Positions 40,744 to 48,445 are shown, numbered from the stretch's first letter. The stretch is DNA of 64,000 nt from Thermoleophilia bacterium (GCA_025936995.1 JAICSH010000005.1:1-64000); one strand, 5' to 3'. Numbers and translations: made by a program. Notes: a model not told the origin generated them from the sequence alone.

Positions 40744-42380
40744 CCGAGCAGCGAGCCGGCCGGCAGGCGCGAGCTCACGACGTTCTCCGCGGCCGCGAGC
40801 GTGGGGGCATGGCCGGTCACGGCCGCAAGGAACGCGTCCCGCTCAACCGCGTACAGCCTGAGCGGTTCGAGCGCCCGCACCGTCGCCGTCCGCGGCACGT
40901 CGCGCAGGAGGGCGATCTCGCCGAAGAACTCGCCCGGCTGCAGCTCCCGCGTCTCGCCTTCGTCGAGCTCGACGCCGGCCCGTCCCGCCGCGATGACGTA
41001 GAAGTGCCGCCCCGCCTCGCCGCGGGAGACGACGACCTGGTCGGCGACGACCGAGATCGGAGTGGCGCCCGACGCGAGCCGTTCCAGGACCGGCTCGGGC
41101 AGATGGGCGAAGATCTCGATCTTCCGCAGCAGCTCGAGCGGCTCCTCGGCGATCGCGGCCTCGGCGTCGATGCGCCGCAGGCTCGGCCAGAGAGGCACGA
41201 GCAGGACGGGCAGGAGCGCACCGGTCGCGATCAGCGCGCCCCGGGCCCCGAGCCAGCTCACGAGGCCCGGCGCGACGGCAGCCCCCACGGCCGTCCCCGC
41301 GAGCATCAGGCTCTCGAGGACGGCGAACACGCGGCCGAGGACCTCGTTCTGCGCCGAGCGTTGCAGCAGTGTCACGCTCGTGACCTGGACGAGAATCGCG
41401 GCCGTGCCGACGAGGCCGAGAAGGACGAGCGCCGGCGCCAGCGTCGACAGGGCCGCGGCGGCGCAGAGCGCGACTCCCCAGAGGAGGATCCCGAGCCCGA
41501 AGCCTCCTGCCAGCCGGCGTCGGGCCGCGACGGCCGCGACGATGAACGCGCCCGCCACGCTTCCCACGCCCATCGCGGTGTTGAGCCAGCCGTAGCCCGC
41601 GTTGCCGGCGTGGAGGAGCCGGATGGCGAGCACGACGAGCAGCACCTCGAGCGCCCCGTACACGATCTCCTCCGCCGTGGTCAGACCGATCACGACGCGC
41701 AGCGCGGGCGTGCGCCACACGGTCGCGAAGCCCGCCGTGAGCTCGGGCAGGAAACTCGGCCGCTCGGCCGGCTGCGGCGGCTTGTCGCGCGGAACCTGGA
41801 TGACGAAGGCCGCCGACCACAGGAAGAGCGCCGCGTTGAGGGCGAAGACGGCTGAGGGGGTGCTGACCGCGAGGAGGATGCCGCCGAGCGCCGGCCCGGC
41901 GAACATTCCGACGCTCGAGATCGTGTTGCCGACGAGGTTCGCCGCGGTCAGCTCGTCCGGCGTCTCGACGAGCGAGGGCAGGAGCGCCGCCTGCGCAGGC
42001 GAGTACGAGCCCGAGACGACCGTCGACGTGACCGCAAGCACGTAGACGACGTACGGGCTGGTGCCGGCGCTCGCGGCTGCGGTGATCCCGACGAAGATCG
42101 CGCAGCGGATGAGATCGCCGCTGAGCATGAGCTGCCGCCGCGACCAGCGATCTGCGAGGACGCCGAGCCACGGCGCCGCGAGAGCCGCCAGGGCCATTCG
42201 CGCGAAGAAGAGAAGACCGACGGCCCGTGCGCCGCCCGAGTGGTACGCATAGACGGGCAGCGCCACCGCGTACGCCCACGTGCCCAGGGTCGAGCCGGCC
42301 CCTGCGATCTGGATGTTGCGCACTCGCGGATTCGCGAAGACCCTTCCGAATGCGCGTAACGATGCGGCGTAGCGGCTCAC
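40740..42380 (-). CDS. MFS transporter with C-terminal cyclic-nucleotide-binding domain
   Basis: A 546-residue fusion. The first 400 residues form a 12-helix MFS-3 type exporter with the loop signature GVLADRWSRRQLML near 65. After RRIDAEAAIAEEPLELLRKIEIF comes a cNMP-binding domain at about 420-540, with the phosphate-binding cassette PGEFFGEIALLRDVPRTATV. The FGEIALL and RTAT residues that hold cyclic nucleotide are intact, so transport may be gated by cAMP or a related ligand. GTG at 42380 is chosen to start just before the first helix; no ribosome binding site is evident. Confidence 0.87.
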   Translation of the reverse strand: MSRYAASLRAFGRVFANPRVRNIQIAGAGSTLGTWAYAVALPVYAYHSGGARAVGLLFFARMALAALAAPWLGVLADRWSRRQLMLSGDLIRCAIFVGITAAASAGTSPYVVYVLAVTSTVVSGSYSPAQAALLPSLVETPDELTAANLVGNTISSVGMFAGPALGGILLAVSTPSAVFALNAALFLWSAAFVIQVPRDKPPQPAERPSFLPELTAGFATVWRTPALRVVIGLTTAEEIVYGALEVLLVVLAIRLLHAGNAGYGWLNTAMGVGSVAGAFIVAAVAARRRLAGGFGLGILLWGVALCAAAALSTLAPALVLLGLVGTAAILVQVTSVTLLQRSAQNEVLGRVFAVLESLMLAGTAVGAAVAPGLVSWLGARGALIATGALLPVLLVPLWPSLRRIDAEAAIAEEPLELLRKIEIFAHLPEPVLERLASGATPISVVADQVVVSRGEAGRHFYVIAAGRAGVELDEGETRELQPGEFFGEIALLRDVPRTATVRALEPLRLYAVERDAFLAAVTGHAPTLAAAENVVSSRLPAGSLLG

Positions 42381-42422
42381 GCAGCGGAGGATCGCAGGGT
42401 TGGTTGCGAATTTGAAGGGGCG

Positions 42423-42504
42423 GTGGGAAGATTTGTGCTCCAACCCACGTCTGGAGAATTGACAGCGCCGATCAGACCGGCGTAAGGATTCCGAAGGAGG
42501 AGCA
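42423..42504 (+). promoter_or_regulatory. Conserved leader/promoter of acidic small-protein unit 1
   Basis: The segment shares GTGG-AAGATT, CGTCTGGAGA, TGACAGCGCCG and ACCGGCG with the leader of unit 2. The CGCCG and CGGCG parts can pair as a small hairpin upstream of the GGAGGAG site. Lack of a clear -35/-10 pair suggests an alternative sigma factor. Confidence 0.55.
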
Positions 42505-42657
42505 ATGTCGGACGAGCAGCACAAGGATGAAGAGGTCGAGGCCCACCGCAGGCATCTCGTGAACGACGAGCCGGCCGCCGAGGGCGAGACCGACGACGAG
42601 GTCGAGGCGCACGTTCGGAAGGCGCTGCCTCGCAAGAACCTGCCCCGCAAGATCTAG
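42505..42657 (+). CDS. Tiny acidic protein, unit 1
   Basis: A 50-residue, highly charged protein starting MSDEQHKDEEVEAHRRH. It has two similar motifs: EEVEAHRRH and, 18 residues later, DDEVEAHVRKA. The end is basic (PRKNLPRKI). GGAGGAG lies 4 nt before the ATG. It has no hydrophobic segment and is probably disordered and cytoplasmic. Conservation of the coding sequence with the next unit at protein level shows that it is a real gene. No family name is known to me. Confidence 0.8.
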   Translation: MSDEQHKDEEVEAHRRHLVNDEPAAEGETDDEVEAHVRKALPRKNLPRKI

Positions 42658-42675
42658 CGCACTGACTCTCACGTG

Positions 42676-42702
42676 AAGGCCCGGCCGACCGCCGGGCCTT
42701 TT
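42676..42702 (+). terminator. Intrinsic terminator of unit 1
   Basis: Arms AAGGCCCGG and CCGGGCCTT with a 7-nt loop are followed by TT. It starts 19 nt after the stop codon. Confidence 0.85.
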
Positions 42703-42725
42703 CGTGGTCCGGGTCGGCTCGGCCC

Positions 42726-42807
42726 GTGGAAGATTGTTGCTTCGTACTCCGTCTGGAGATATGACAGCGCCGGAACCGGCGTCGAGAAGATTCCCAGAGG
42801 AGGAGCA
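42726..42807 (+). promoter_or_regulatory. Conserved leader/promoter of acidic small-protein unit 2
   Basis: It repeats the elements of the unit 1 leader: GTGGAAGATT, CGTCTGGAGA, TGACAGCGCCGG and ACCGGCGT, then GGAGGAG. The CGCCGG/CCGGCG arms are complementary here too, although the bases between differ from unit 1. This hints at a preserved leader hairpin. Confidence 0.55.
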
Positions 42808-42966
42808 ATGTCGGACGAGCAGCACAAGGGCGAGGAGCCCGAGGTCGAGGCCCACCGCAGGCATGCGGCGAACTTCGAGCCGGCCGCCGAGGGCGACGAG
42901 GACGACGAGGTCGAGGCGCACGTCCGCAAGGCGAACGTGCGGATGGACTCGCCCCGCCACATCTAG
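42808..42966 (+). CDS. Tiny acidic protein, unit 2
   Basis: A 52-residue paralogue of unit 1 with start MSDEQHKGEEPEVEAHRRH, the linker EPAAEGDEDDEVEAHVRKA and a different end (NVRMDSPRHI). The two EVEAH motifs and the EPAAEG linker are kept, whereas the extreme C-terminus varies. GGAGGAG precedes the ATG by 4 nt. The function is unknown. Possible roles include a small regulator, a chaperone-like acidic peptide or a secreted-peptide precursor, none of which is supported directly. Confidence 0.82.
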   Translation: MSDEQHKGEEPEVEAHRRHAANFEPAAEGDEDDEVEAHVRKANVRMDSPRHI

Positions 42967-42992
42967 AACGACGTCCTGACCAGTACCACGGC

Positions 42993-43019
42993 GAGGCCCG
43001 GTTTGCACCGGGCCTCTTT
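42993..43019 (+). terminator. Intrinsic terminator of unit 2
   Basis: Arms GAGGCCCGG and CCGGGCCTC with loop TTTGCA are followed by TTTG. It ends 6 nt before the stop of the convergent cyclodeaminase-like gene and may serve both. Confidence 0.85.
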
Positions 43020-43025
43020 GTGGTC

Positions 43026-43592
43026 CTAGACGGATCTCGCGGCCGCTTCGGCGACCGCGACGAGCCGATCGGCCTCGTACACGCGCGCGTCGTCGGGCAG
43101 CGCGGTGAGGTTCACGGCCACGAGCTCGCGCGCTCCACGTGCCACGGCCGCCGCAAGCGCCGCCGCGGCCGCGACGTCGGCGTGGACGCGCGGTTCGACT
43201 CGCTGCCCCGCCGCAGCGCAGAGCTCGGCGAGGTCGGCGGCCAGACGGGCGAGCGCGAGCGGCGGCTCGGCGGCAGCGGCCGTCACGCGCCCGAGCGCCC
43301 AGTCACGCTGTTCCTGCCGCCCCGTATCGCCGGCGGCCGCGCGGGCCTCGAGAGCCTGCCGGTACGCCTCGGCGTCGTCGTCGACGAGCTTCGTCGCCCG
43401 GTCACGCAGTGACTCCGCCTGGGCGGCCACCCCTACGGCGTCGGACCAGCTCTCGGGCGAGAGTCGCGCGGCCATCTGGACGACGGCCGCGGCGGTGGCG
43501 AGCGCTACGCCGAGTGCCGAGCCTGCGCCGGGAACTTCGCGCGGCGCAGCCAGCTCCTCGAGGAGCGCGGGGAGGGAGAGACCGGTGAGCAC
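43026..43592 (-). CDS. Cyclodeaminase/cyclohydrolase-family protein
   Basis: A 188-residue all-helical protein of the formiminotetrahydrofolate cyclodeaminase family. Recognisable parts are the PGAGSALGVALATAAAVVQMAARLS segment near residue 20 (in parts PGAGSALGVALA and VVQMAARLS) and the DDDAEAYRQALEAR segment near 70 that forms the folate-binding cleft in FTCD. No folate genes are nearby. It follows the small gene of the sigma operon by 36 nt on the same strand, so it may be part of that regulon. The reaction is not certain. Confidence 0.8.
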   Translation of the reverse strand: MLTGLSLPALLEELAAPREVPGAGSALGVALATAAAVVQMAARLSPESWSDAVGVAAQAESLRDRATKLVDDDAEAYRQALEARAAAGDTGRQEQRDWALGRVTAAAAEPPLALARLAADLAELCAAAGQRVEPRVHADVAAAAALAAAVARGARELVAVNLTALPDDARVYEADRLVAVAEAAARSV

Positions 43593-43628
43593 ACGCGCAG
43601 TGTCTCAACCGGGCACGTCCCGCGCGTA

Positions 43629-43895
43629 TCAGACCGCCTGAAGGAGCTGGCGCAGCCGCGAGACGATGAACGGCGAGGGCTCGTAACCGGCTGCGGCAAC
43701 CGCCCGCTCGAGGTCGGCCTGGAGCTGAAGCCGGAAAGCGGCGTCCTGCTCGGCCCGCGTGACGAGCTCGTCGAGCACCGCACGCGCAGCCGGCAGCTCC
43801 TGTGCAGCTCGCACCCAGCCTTCGGGCGCAGGCGGCAAGAGGCGCAGCAGCCGGCCGATCCGTTCCTCGTCGAATCCGTTCATCTCACTACTCAT
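43629..43895 (-). CDS. Small helical protein downstream of the sigma factor
   Basis: An 88-residue protein with segments RIGRLLRLLPPAPEGWVRAAQE, AVLDELVTRAEQDAAFRLQL and SPFIVSRLRQLLQAV that look helical. Its ATG overlaps the sigma-factor stop by 4 nt, so it is translationally coupled. This position is where anti-sigma factors are often encoded, but it has neither a zinc finger nor a membrane helix. I do not recognise the family. A soluble sigma regulator is a guess from context. Confidence 0.72.
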   Translation of the reverse strand: MSSEMNGFDEERIGRLLRLLPPAPEGWVRAAQELPAARAVLDELVTRAEQDAAFRLQLQADLERAVAAAGYEPSPFIVSRLRQLLQAV

Positions 43896-44443
43896 GACGG
43901 GCGAGAGCCCCGACTCCTTCCATCGAGTTCGGAACGAACTTTTTCGAGGCAGCGGGAGATCCGGCTGGCGATGGTCCCTGCCGGGATCTCGAGGTGGTCG
44001 CCGATCGTGCGATAGCTCTCGTCGCGGCAGAAGAAGCGGTCGAGGATCTCCCGGCACGGGTCGCCGACCTTGTCGAGCGCGGCGCGTACGGCCATCGCGT
44101 CGTCGAGTGTCGCGAGGACGTCGTCGACCTCGCGCTCGTCCGGATCCTCTTCCGACGGCATGTCGCGCGCGAGCAGGCGCAATCGGTCGATGCAGAGCCT
44201 GCGCGTGAGCTGCGCGAGCCAGGGCCGGACGGCGTCGTCGCTGCGGAGCTCCGAGAGCCGTTCGTACGCGCGCGCGAAGACTTCCTGGAAGACGTCTTCC
44301 GCATCGTGCTGCGCGAGCCGGAAGCCGCGGCCGCAGATCGCGTACACGTAGCGCGAGAACCGTTCCACGAACTCGTTCCATGCGTCCGCGTCGCCTGCGC
44401 GGCACCGGGAGACGAGCTGTGCATCGGTCTGCTCGACGGCCAT
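43892..44443 (-). CDS. ECF-type RNA polymerase sigma factor
   Basis: A 183-residue sigma-70-family factor with region 2 at about 20-90 (AWNEFVERFSRYVYAI, AEDVFQEVFARAYERL) and region 4 at about 120-175 (YRTIGDHLEIPAGTIASRISR as the helix-turn-helix, in parts YRTIGDHLEIP and GTIASRISR). It has no region 1.1 or 3 domain. ATG at 44443 is preceded by TATCGT at 6 nt. Two genes follow on the same strand. The zf-HC2 protein at 33487 could be its partner, but nothing in the sequence links them. Confidence 0.92.
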   Translation of the reverse strand: MAVEQTDAQLVSRCRAGDADAWNEFVERFSRYVYAICGRGFRLAQHDAEDVFQEVFARAYERLSELRSDDAVRPWLAQLTRRLCIDRLRLLARDMPSEEDPDEREVDDVLATLDDAMAVRAALDKVGDPCREILDRFFCRDESYRTIGDHLEIPAGTIASRISRCLEKVRSELDGRSRGSRPS

Positions 44444-44449
44444 GCGTGG

Positions 44450-44455
44450 ACGATA
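44450..44455 (-). promoter_or_regulatory. Leaderless-type -10 element of the sigma-factor gene
   Basis: On the - strand TATCGT lies 6 nt upstream of the ATG at 44443. TTGCTG lies about 20 nt further upstream and may serve as -35. Confidence 0.5.
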
Positions 44456-44481
44456 GAACTTCGCCGCCGGATCTTCAGCAA

Positions 44482-46686
44482 TCAGGTAAGCGCGCGAGCC
44501 AACGCCGAGACGAGCAGATCCGCGTGCTCGTCGGTGAATGCGAGCGGCGGCCGGATCTTGAGAACGTCGTCCTGCTTGCCCGTGAGCCCCACGAGGACGC
44601 CCTGCTCGCGCAGGTCGTCGGCGATGCGTGAGGCGAGATCGGCGCTCGAAAGCTGGACTCCGGCGAGGAGCCCGCTGCCGCGTACCTCGACGATGTCCGG
44701 CATGCCGAGGCTCTCGATCGCCGAGCGCAGGCGCATCCCGACCCCGGCTGCGCGCTCCGGCAGCCGCTCGTCCCGCAGGACGTCGAGCACGGCGAGAGCG
44801 GCGCTCGCCGCGACGGGGTTGCCGCCGAAGGTGGAGAACGTCCTCCCGGCGTACGGGAACCGGCCGGCGAGGTCGCTCCGGGTGACGACTGCGGCCACGG
44901 GATAGCCGTTTCCCATCGGCTTGCCGAGCGTGACGACGTCCGGCGCGAGGCCGTGGCGGACGAACGACCAGAGCTCGGGCCCCAGCCGGCCGTGGCCCGC
45001 CTGCACCTCGTCGGCGACGTAGAGCCCTCCGGCGGCGTGCGTCCGCTCTACCAGGAGGCGGAGCTCGGGGCTTTCCGGCGTGTAGATGCCGTCGCTCATG
45101 AGCGACCCGTCGAGGAACGTCGCCGCGAGACCGTCCTCGAGCTCCGCGACCGCGGCGTCGAGCGCTCGGTCGAGGTTCGCGCCGCTGCCGGGCGCCGGGA
45201 TCCGGGTGACGCGTGCGAAGGGTCTGCCCGCCGGCCAGTCCTCGGGTGACAGCGCGGTCGCCGTCGCCGTCACGCCGTGATACGCGTTCTCGGTCACGAG
45301 GGCGCCGTCGTGGCCTGTCACCTCGGCCGCGATCCGCCAGGCGAGGTCGTTCGCCTCGCTCCCCGAGTTGACGAGCAGCACGGTGTCGAGGCCGGCGCCG
45401 GGCGGGAACGTCGCGAGCAGCCGCTCGGCGAGCTCGACGAGCGGCTCCGCGAGGTAGCGGGCGTTCGTCGCACCGAGCCGCGTCTGGCGGACGACGGCCT
45501 CCGTCAACCGCGGGTGGCAGTGGCCGACGACCGGCACGTTGTTGTACGCGTCGAGGAGCCGCGTGCCGTCGGGCTCGTGGATCCAGACGCCCTCGGCGTG
45601 GACGGCGTGGACGGGTCGCGCGTACGTGAGCGGGGTCAGGAGCGCTCCGAGTGCGCGGTCGCGGCGCCGCGCCAGCTCGCGGCTCGGAGCCGGTGCCCGG
45701 CGGCCTGCCCCGAGCTCGTGCGCGACCTCCTCCGGCGCCAGCGAGTCGAGCAGCTCGAGCAGCTGCCACGAGTCCTCGTCCCACGCCTCGATGTACGCCG
45801 CGTTCTCGGGAAAGCGGCGCGTGCGCCAGGCGCTGATGGAGACGATCGCCGCCAGCCGTGCGGCGACGAGGTCGCCGAGCAGCTCGCGCTCGAGCGGCTC
45901 GAGGGGCAGGCGGGAGGCGAAGCCGTCGAGCGCGATCCGGGCGACCCGGAAGGCGTCGTCGAGCGGCCGCCCGCGCAGGAGCGAGGCCAGCGCGACGGCG
46001 ACGTCGGCCGCGAGCGCGGTGTGGCAGCAGTCGCCGAAGTCGAGGATCCCCGCCACCTCGTCCTGTTCGTCGAGGAGGAGGTTGTCGAGGTTGAAGTCGC
46101 CGTGCACGACCTGGGCACGCAGACGGGGCCAGTCGGGCAGCACGCGCTCCTCGAACCGGTCGAGCGCGCGTGCCAGGAGCGCGCGCCGCCCGGGATCCGC
46201 GATCTCGTCGAGCAGCGGGCGCAGGCGCGGCGCGGCCCGGACGTCCCAGAGCAGGTCCCGGCCGGCCGCGGGATGGAAGAACGACCGGAGCGCGAGGCAG
46301 AGGTGCGCCTGCGCCGCCGCGACCCCGTAGACCGCGGCGTCGGAGAGCTCCGGGCCCCCCTTCCGACCCACGCGCCGCTCGAAGAGGCGCACGTGGTGAC
46401 CGTCGACAGACGCGCGCGGGGCAAGCGGCCTCGCCACGGGCAGATCCGGATCGACCGCCGCCACGTGTGCGATCGCGGCCTCCTCGAAGTCGAGGACGTC
46501 CGCCGCTTCGCCGCTGTTCGAGATCTTGAGCACGCCGCCGGCGCCGCCGTCGTCGAGCAGGAACGTCTGGTCGCGCTCGCTGCCGAGATCGGAGGCCCTG
46601 CCCTGGATCCCGAAAAGCTCGGCCGCGATTCGGGCGGCCTCGTCGGCGGTGAACCTCGGCGGCGTCGCCTCCAGGACGGAGCTCAC
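44482..46686 (-). CDS. Kinase (APH fold) fused to class III aminotransferase-fold enzyme
   Basis: A 734-residue two-domain protein. Residues about 10-330 form an aminoglycoside-phosphotransferase-like kinase: VVHGDFNLDNLLL catalytic loop and GILDFGDCC metal motif. Residues about 350-734 form a class III PLP enzyme: NNVPVVGHCHPRL, NSGSEANDLAWR, ENAYHGVT, DEVQAGHGR and Schiff-base Lys near 588 in VTLGKPMGNGYP. In animals separate proteins of these types (hydroxylysine kinase and phospho-hydroxylysine/phosphoethanolamine phospho-lyase) act in sequence. The fusion suggests phosphorylation of an amino-alcohol and then PLP-dependent elimination. GTG at 46686 has TAGCAT 6 nt upstream. Confidence 0.9.
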   Translation of the reverse strand: MSSVLEATPPRFTADEAARIAAELFGIQGRASDLGSERDQTFLLDDGGAGGVLKISNSGEAADVLDFEEAAIAHVAAVDPDLPVARPLAPRASVDGHHVRLFERRVGRKGGPELSDAAVYGVAAAQAHLCLALRSFFHPAAGRDLLWDVRAAPRLRPLLDEIADPGRRALLARALDRFEERVLPDWPRLRAQVVHGDFNLDNLLLDEQDEVAGILDFGDCCHTALAADVAVALASLLRGRPLDDAFRVARIALDGFASRLPLEPLERELLGDLVAARLAAIVSISAWRTRRFPENAAYIEAWDEDSWQLLELLDSLAPEEVAHELGAGRRAPAPSRELARRRDRALGALLTPLTYARPVHAVHAEGVWIHEPDGTRLLDAYNNVPVVGHCHPRLTEAVVRQTRLGATNARYLAEPLVELAERLLATFPPGAGLDTVLLVNSGSEANDLAWRIAAEVTGHDGALVTENAYHGVTATATALSPEDWPAGRPFARVTRIPAPGSGANLDRALDAAVAELEDGLAATFLDGSLMSDGIYTPESPELRLLVERTHAAGGLYVADEVQAGHGRLGPELWSFVRHGLAPDVVTLGKPMGNGYPVAAVVTRSDLAGRFPYAGRTFSTFGGNPVAASAALAVLDVLRDERLPERAAGVGMRLRSAIESLGMPDIVEVRGSGLLAGVQLSSADLASRIADDLREQGVLVGLTGKQDDVLKIRPPLAFTDEHADLLVSALARALT

Positions 46687-46692
46687 GCGCCG

Positions 46693-46698
46693 ATGCTA
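46693..46698 (-). promoter_or_regulatory. Leaderless-type -10 element of the kinase/PLP-enzyme fusion
   Basis: On the - strand TAGCAT lies 6 nt upstream of the GTG at 46686, with no ribosome binding site between. Confidence 0.5.
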
Positions 46699-46837
46699 TT
46701 GCGTGCGGCCAAAATCCCTCGTCCGAGCGAATCGTCTCCCCCTTTCGCGGGAGGATCGGTCTGCGATGGCGACCTACGTTCTGGCCACTGATCGGCGGCT
46801 ACGGCGGCACGTTCTGCGGCATCAGGGCGGTCGCGAC

Positions 46838-46845
46838 AAGGAGGT
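46838..46845 (+). promoter_or_regulatory. Strong ribosome binding site that decides the S8 peptidase start
   Basis: AAGGAGGT lies 4 nt before GTG 46850. It marks this GTG rather than the in-frame ATG at 46766 as start. Confidence 0.8.
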
Positions 46846-46849
46846 ACAC

Positions 46850-48433
46850 GTGGGGGCTGACCTCACCAGGCGCGACGCTTCTCGCTTTCGGCCCTTCTGG
46901 GCAACGCTTCTCACAGTCGTGGTGGCGATGAGCTTCGGGATGATCCGCTCCGGCGCATCCTGGGGCTCGTCCGCGTACGACGCGGCTTCGGACTCCTACT
47001 CGATGCAGAACATCGCGGCCGCCGACGGAGCGCAGGCATGGTGGAACGCCGGCTACACCGGCAAGGGCGTCGACGTGGCGGTCATCGACACGGGCGTCAC
47101 CCCCGTGGCCGGCCTTAACGCGCCGGGCAAGCTGGTGAACGGACCGGACCTCTCGCTCGACTCGCAGAATCCGAGCCTGCAGCACCTGGACACGAACGGG
47201 CACGGGACGTTCATGGCCGGCCTCATCGCCGGCAACGACGGCCAGACCGGCGGCTACCGCGGCGTTGCCCCCGACGCCCGCATCCTCTCGGTCAAGGTCG
47301 GCGTGACGGACGGTGGCGCGGACGTGAGCCAGGTCATCGCGGCGATCGACTGGGTCGTCCAGCACCGCCACGACAACGGGATGAACATCCGGGTCATCAA
47401 TCTGTCGTACGGCACGAACTCGAACCAGGCGTACGGCGTCGACCCGCTGGCGTTCGCGGTCGAGCAGGCGTGGAAGGCGGGCATCGTCGTCGTCGCGGCG
47501 GCCGGGAATTCGGGCTACCAGAACGGCGCCAGCGCGCAGGGGCTCGCCGATCCCGCGTACGACCCGCAGATCCTCGCGGTCGGCGGAGCGGACACGATGG
47601 GGACGGCCACGCCCTGGGACGACCAGGTCGCGTCCTACTCCGCGAGCGCCGCGAGCTGCAGCAACGGTTGCCGCGCACCCGATCTGATCGCGCCCGGATC
47701 GCACATGCAGGGCCTCCGGGTGCCCGGCTCGTACATCGACCAGAACAACCCGGCCGGCGTCCTGGGCGATCGCTACTTCCGCGGCAGCGGCACCTCCGAG
47801 GCCACGGCGTTCACTTCGGGAGCGGTTGCGGACCTGCTGCAGCGGTTCCCGCAGCTGACGCCGGACGAGGTCAAGGCGATGCTCACTTCGAGTTGCGACA
47901 AGCTCAGCTCGTTCAACTGGAAGCAGCAGGGCTGCGGCGAGCTCGACATGAGCGCGCTGCTCAGCGTCGGCGTTCCCTCGGCGTCCGCCTCGGTGCAGTA
48001 CAACGCGCCGTCCACGGGCACCGGCTACCTCGAGGCCTCGCGCGGCACGGATCACCTTTCGAGCAACGGCGTCGTGCTCCACGGCGAGCAGGACATCTTC
48101 GGCAAGCCCTTCGTGTCGGCTGCGATGGCGGCGCTCGAGGCCGCCGGCTCGAGCTGGTCTGGCGGCGTCTGGAACGGCTCGTCCTGGTCGGGTAGCTCGT
48201 GGAGCGGCTCGTCCTGGTCGGGCAACTCCTGGAGCGGCTCGAGTTGGTCTGGCAACTCGTGGAGCGGAAGCTCGTGGAGCGGTTCGAGCTGGTCGGGCAG
48301 CTCGTGGAGCGGCAGTTCATGGAGCGGTTCCAGCTGGTCGGGCAACTCGTGGAGTGGAAGCTCCTGGAGCGGCTCGAGCTGGAGCGGCAGTAGCTGGTCT
48401 GGTGGAGCATGGCTCGGAGCAAGCTGGGGCTGA
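46850..48433 (+). CDS. Secreted subtilisin-like (S8) peptidase with W-S-G-S-S repeat tail
   Basis: A 527-residue exported peptidase. The N-terminus has basic residues and a hydrophobic core (FWATLLTVVVAMSFGMI) as signal. Catalytic residues are Asp near 80 (VAVIDTGVTP), His near 117 (NGHGTFMAG) and Ser near 314 (GSGTSEATAF). The last 90 residues or so are about nineteen near-perfect pentapeptides of the type W-S-G-S/N-S, ending GASWG. The tail is rich in Trp and Ser and probably acts outside the cell as a surface- or self-interacting segment. Start choice rests on the AAGGAGGT site. Confidence 0.92.
   Translation: MGADLTRRDASRFRPFWATLLTVVVAMSFGMIRSGASWGSSAYDAASDSYSMQNIAAADGAQAWWNAGYTGKGVDVAVIDTGVTPVAGLNAPGKLVNGPDLSLDSQNPSLQHLDTNGHGTFMAGLIAGNDGQTGGYRGVAPDARILSVKVGVTDGGADVSQVIAAIDWVVQHRHDNGMNIRVINLSYGTNSNQAYGVDPLAFAVEQAWKAGIVVVAAAGNSGYQNGASAQGLADPAYDPQILAVGGADTMGTATPWDDQVASYSASAASCSNGCRAPDLIAPGSHMQGLRVPGSYIDQNNPAGVLGDRYFRGSGTSEATAFTSGAVADLLQRFPQLTPDEVKAMLTSSCDKLSSFNWKQQGCGELDMSALLSVGVPSASASVQYNAPSTGTGYLEASRGTDHLSSNGVVLHGEQDIFGKPFVSAAMAALEAAGSSWSGGVWNGSSWSGSSWSGSSWSGNSWSGSSWSGNSWSGSSWSGSSWSGSSWSGSSWSGSSWSGNSWSGSSWSGSSWSGSSWSGGAWLGASWG
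48160..48430 (+). repeat. Coding 15-nt tandem repeats (pentapeptide W-S-G-S-S)
   Basis: Units of the type AGCTGGTCTGGC or TCGTGGAGCGGC plus one more codon repeat in frame inside the peptidase gene. Ser codons alternate between AGC/AGT and TCG/TCC forms, so DNA identity between units is much lower than protein identity. This indicates selection on the peptide. Confidence 0.85.
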
Positions 48434-48445
48434 CGCATAGGGGAC

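Larger units (their letters stand above)
42423..43019 (+). repeat. Tandem duplication of a promoter-gene-terminator unit
   Basis: Two units about 303 nt apart each contain a conserved leader, a GGAGGAGCA ribosome binding site, a 50-52-codon gene and a hairpin terminator. In the leaders GTCTGGAGA, TGACAGCGCCG and ACCGGCGT are conserved. The duplication thus covers the control regions as well as the coding sequence. Confidence 0.85.

Noticed and set aside
42673-42807. Upstream extension of acidic small protein 2 to ATG 42673
   Set aside because: The region is the terminator of unit 1 and the conserved leader of unit 2. GGAGGAG directly precedes ATG 42808.
46766-46849. ATG at 46766 as start of the secreted S8 peptidase
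   Set aside because: It would put 28 extra residues before the signal peptide and has no ribosome binding site, while AAGGAGGT sits ideally before GTG 46850.
48160-48430. Regular repeats considered as a CRISPR array
   Set aside because: The units are 15 nt, in frame, without spacers, and encode the W-S-G-S-S peptide tail. No cas genes are present.
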